A stretch of 64,000 nucleotides of DNA from Antarctobacter albus (GTDB lineage: Bacteria > Pseudomonadota > Alphaproteobacteria > Rhodobacterales > Rhodobacteraceae). Positions 63,854 to 64,000 of the stretch are shown one piece after another. Location: NCBI RefSeq assembly GCF_900101505.1, contig NZ_FMZI01000020.1, forward strand, positions 1 through 64,000, given 5' to 3'. Position numbers and translations under genes: made by a program. Within the stretch, counting starts at the first letter, position 1. Every line of letters starts with the position of its first letter. The notes under the pieces were generated by a model. It had not been told where the DNA came from. It was given only the letters and a program-made list of their open reading frames with translations, and did no database searches.

Positions 63854-64000
63854 TGCGGCCCCTCGCTTGTCTGGTGTCGTGTTCGATCCGCACACGCCGG
63901 CGGATCGCGGCGATCTCGGCCTCGACGCCCGAGGCGGGCGGGGCGTAATCGATCAGCTTGGGCGCGTTCGGGTAGTCCTGCGGCTGGTGGAAACCCACCG
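63843..64000 (-). CDS. phage protein upstream of tape measure, C-terminal part only
   Basis: The frame enters from the right edge and ends at a TGA at 63843-63845, giving at least 51 residues (NAPKLIDYAPPASGVEAEIA ... RQARGRNGN). It overlaps the tape measure start by 11 bases. A tail assembly chaperone or a similar small protein usually lies here. The remainder is outside the window. Confidence 0.7.
   Translation of the reverse strand, partial: VGFHQPQDYPNAPKLIDYAPPASGVEAEIAAIRRRVRIEHDTRQARGRNGN

Larger units (their letters stand above)
50794..64000 (-). mobile_element. partial prophage, siphovirus-like tail, lysis and SSB/dNMP kinase genes
   Basis: From about 50871 to the right edge the genes are tightly packed on the minus strand with frequent ATGA overlaps. 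They are phage tail, fibre, lysis and nucleotide genes. The last gene in transcription order ends close to tRNA-Arg(CCT), a typical integration target. Integrase, capsid, portal and terminase genes must lie beyond the right edge, so the element's extent and intactness are unknown. Confidence 0.85.

Noticed and set aside
50794-64000. Gene transfer agent rather than prophage
   Set aside because: GTA tail clusters carry a DUF2163 protein and an NlpC/P60 peptidase in a fixed order and no SSB, spanin or dNMP kinase; the gene set here fits a siphovirus prophage.

Overview
The window is about 64 kb of GC-rich chromosome from an alphaproteobacterium, most likely a Rhodobacterales (Roseobacter-type) species. 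The evidence is the irr/fabA/fabB/fabI neighbourhood, the miaB, phoH-ybeY-corC-lnt-metK and trmB-aroA-cmk order, a SAM/SAH riboswitch before metK, an LdtR-type MarR regulator, PutA with a divergent Lrp-type PutR, and frequent four-base start/stop overlaps.

Layout. 1-350 is the end of an IS5-type insertion sequence running off the left edge. 0.7-5.3 kb (minus strand) holds parE, a hairpin-rich intergenic stretch, and a thyA-folA-unknown operon. 5.4-8.7 kb has a large HWE-family sensor kinase carrying degenerate CheB- and CheR-like modules, tail-to-tail with a single-domain response regulator. 9.0-11.4 kb is a Slam-type outer-membrane assembly protein with its probable surface-lipoprotein client. 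11.5-13.3 kb has gloA and two tandem DUF1194 (VWA-like) secreted proteins. 13.4-20.5 kb is mixed housekeeping: ldtR, sdhE, an HTH regulator, aspartate aminotransferase, a YHS protein, small secreted proteins, suhB, a GFA protein, a rhomboid protease and an LprI-like protein. 20.5-24.6 kb is putA/putR with a candidate operator between them. 24.6-29.6 kb has a TPR protein, a ClpP-like periplasmic protein, tRNA-Leu, and a two-gene shikimate/quinate catabolic operon. 29.6-35.8 kb is irr and the unsaturated fatty acid genes fabA, fabB and fabI. A roughly 2-kb AT-richer islet with two unknown membrane-type genes separates fabA from fabB. 35.9-50.7 kb is largely core: a glycosyltransferase-like protein, miaB, an OmpA-like protein and a lipoprotein sharing a 34-residue module, phoH, ybeY, corC, lnt, metK, secreted hydrolases, trmB, aroA, a GFA protein, cmk and a LacI regulator.

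From tRNA-Arg(CCT) at 50.8 kb to the right edge lies part of a siphovirus-like prophage, all on the minus strand. In transcription order it has a partial gene at the edge, tape measure, three small tail proteins, tail-tip protein, tail fibre, small proteins, a holin-like protein, endolysin, a single-gene spanin, SSB and a dNMP kinase, closed by a strong terminator next to the tRNA.

No CRISPR array, rRNA or recognised defence system was seen. The least explained parts are the islet inside the fab cluster, the kinase built on inactive chemotaxis-enzyme modules, the Slam/lipoprotein pair, the shared OmpA/lipoprotein module, and two families of intergenic repeats present in two copies each.
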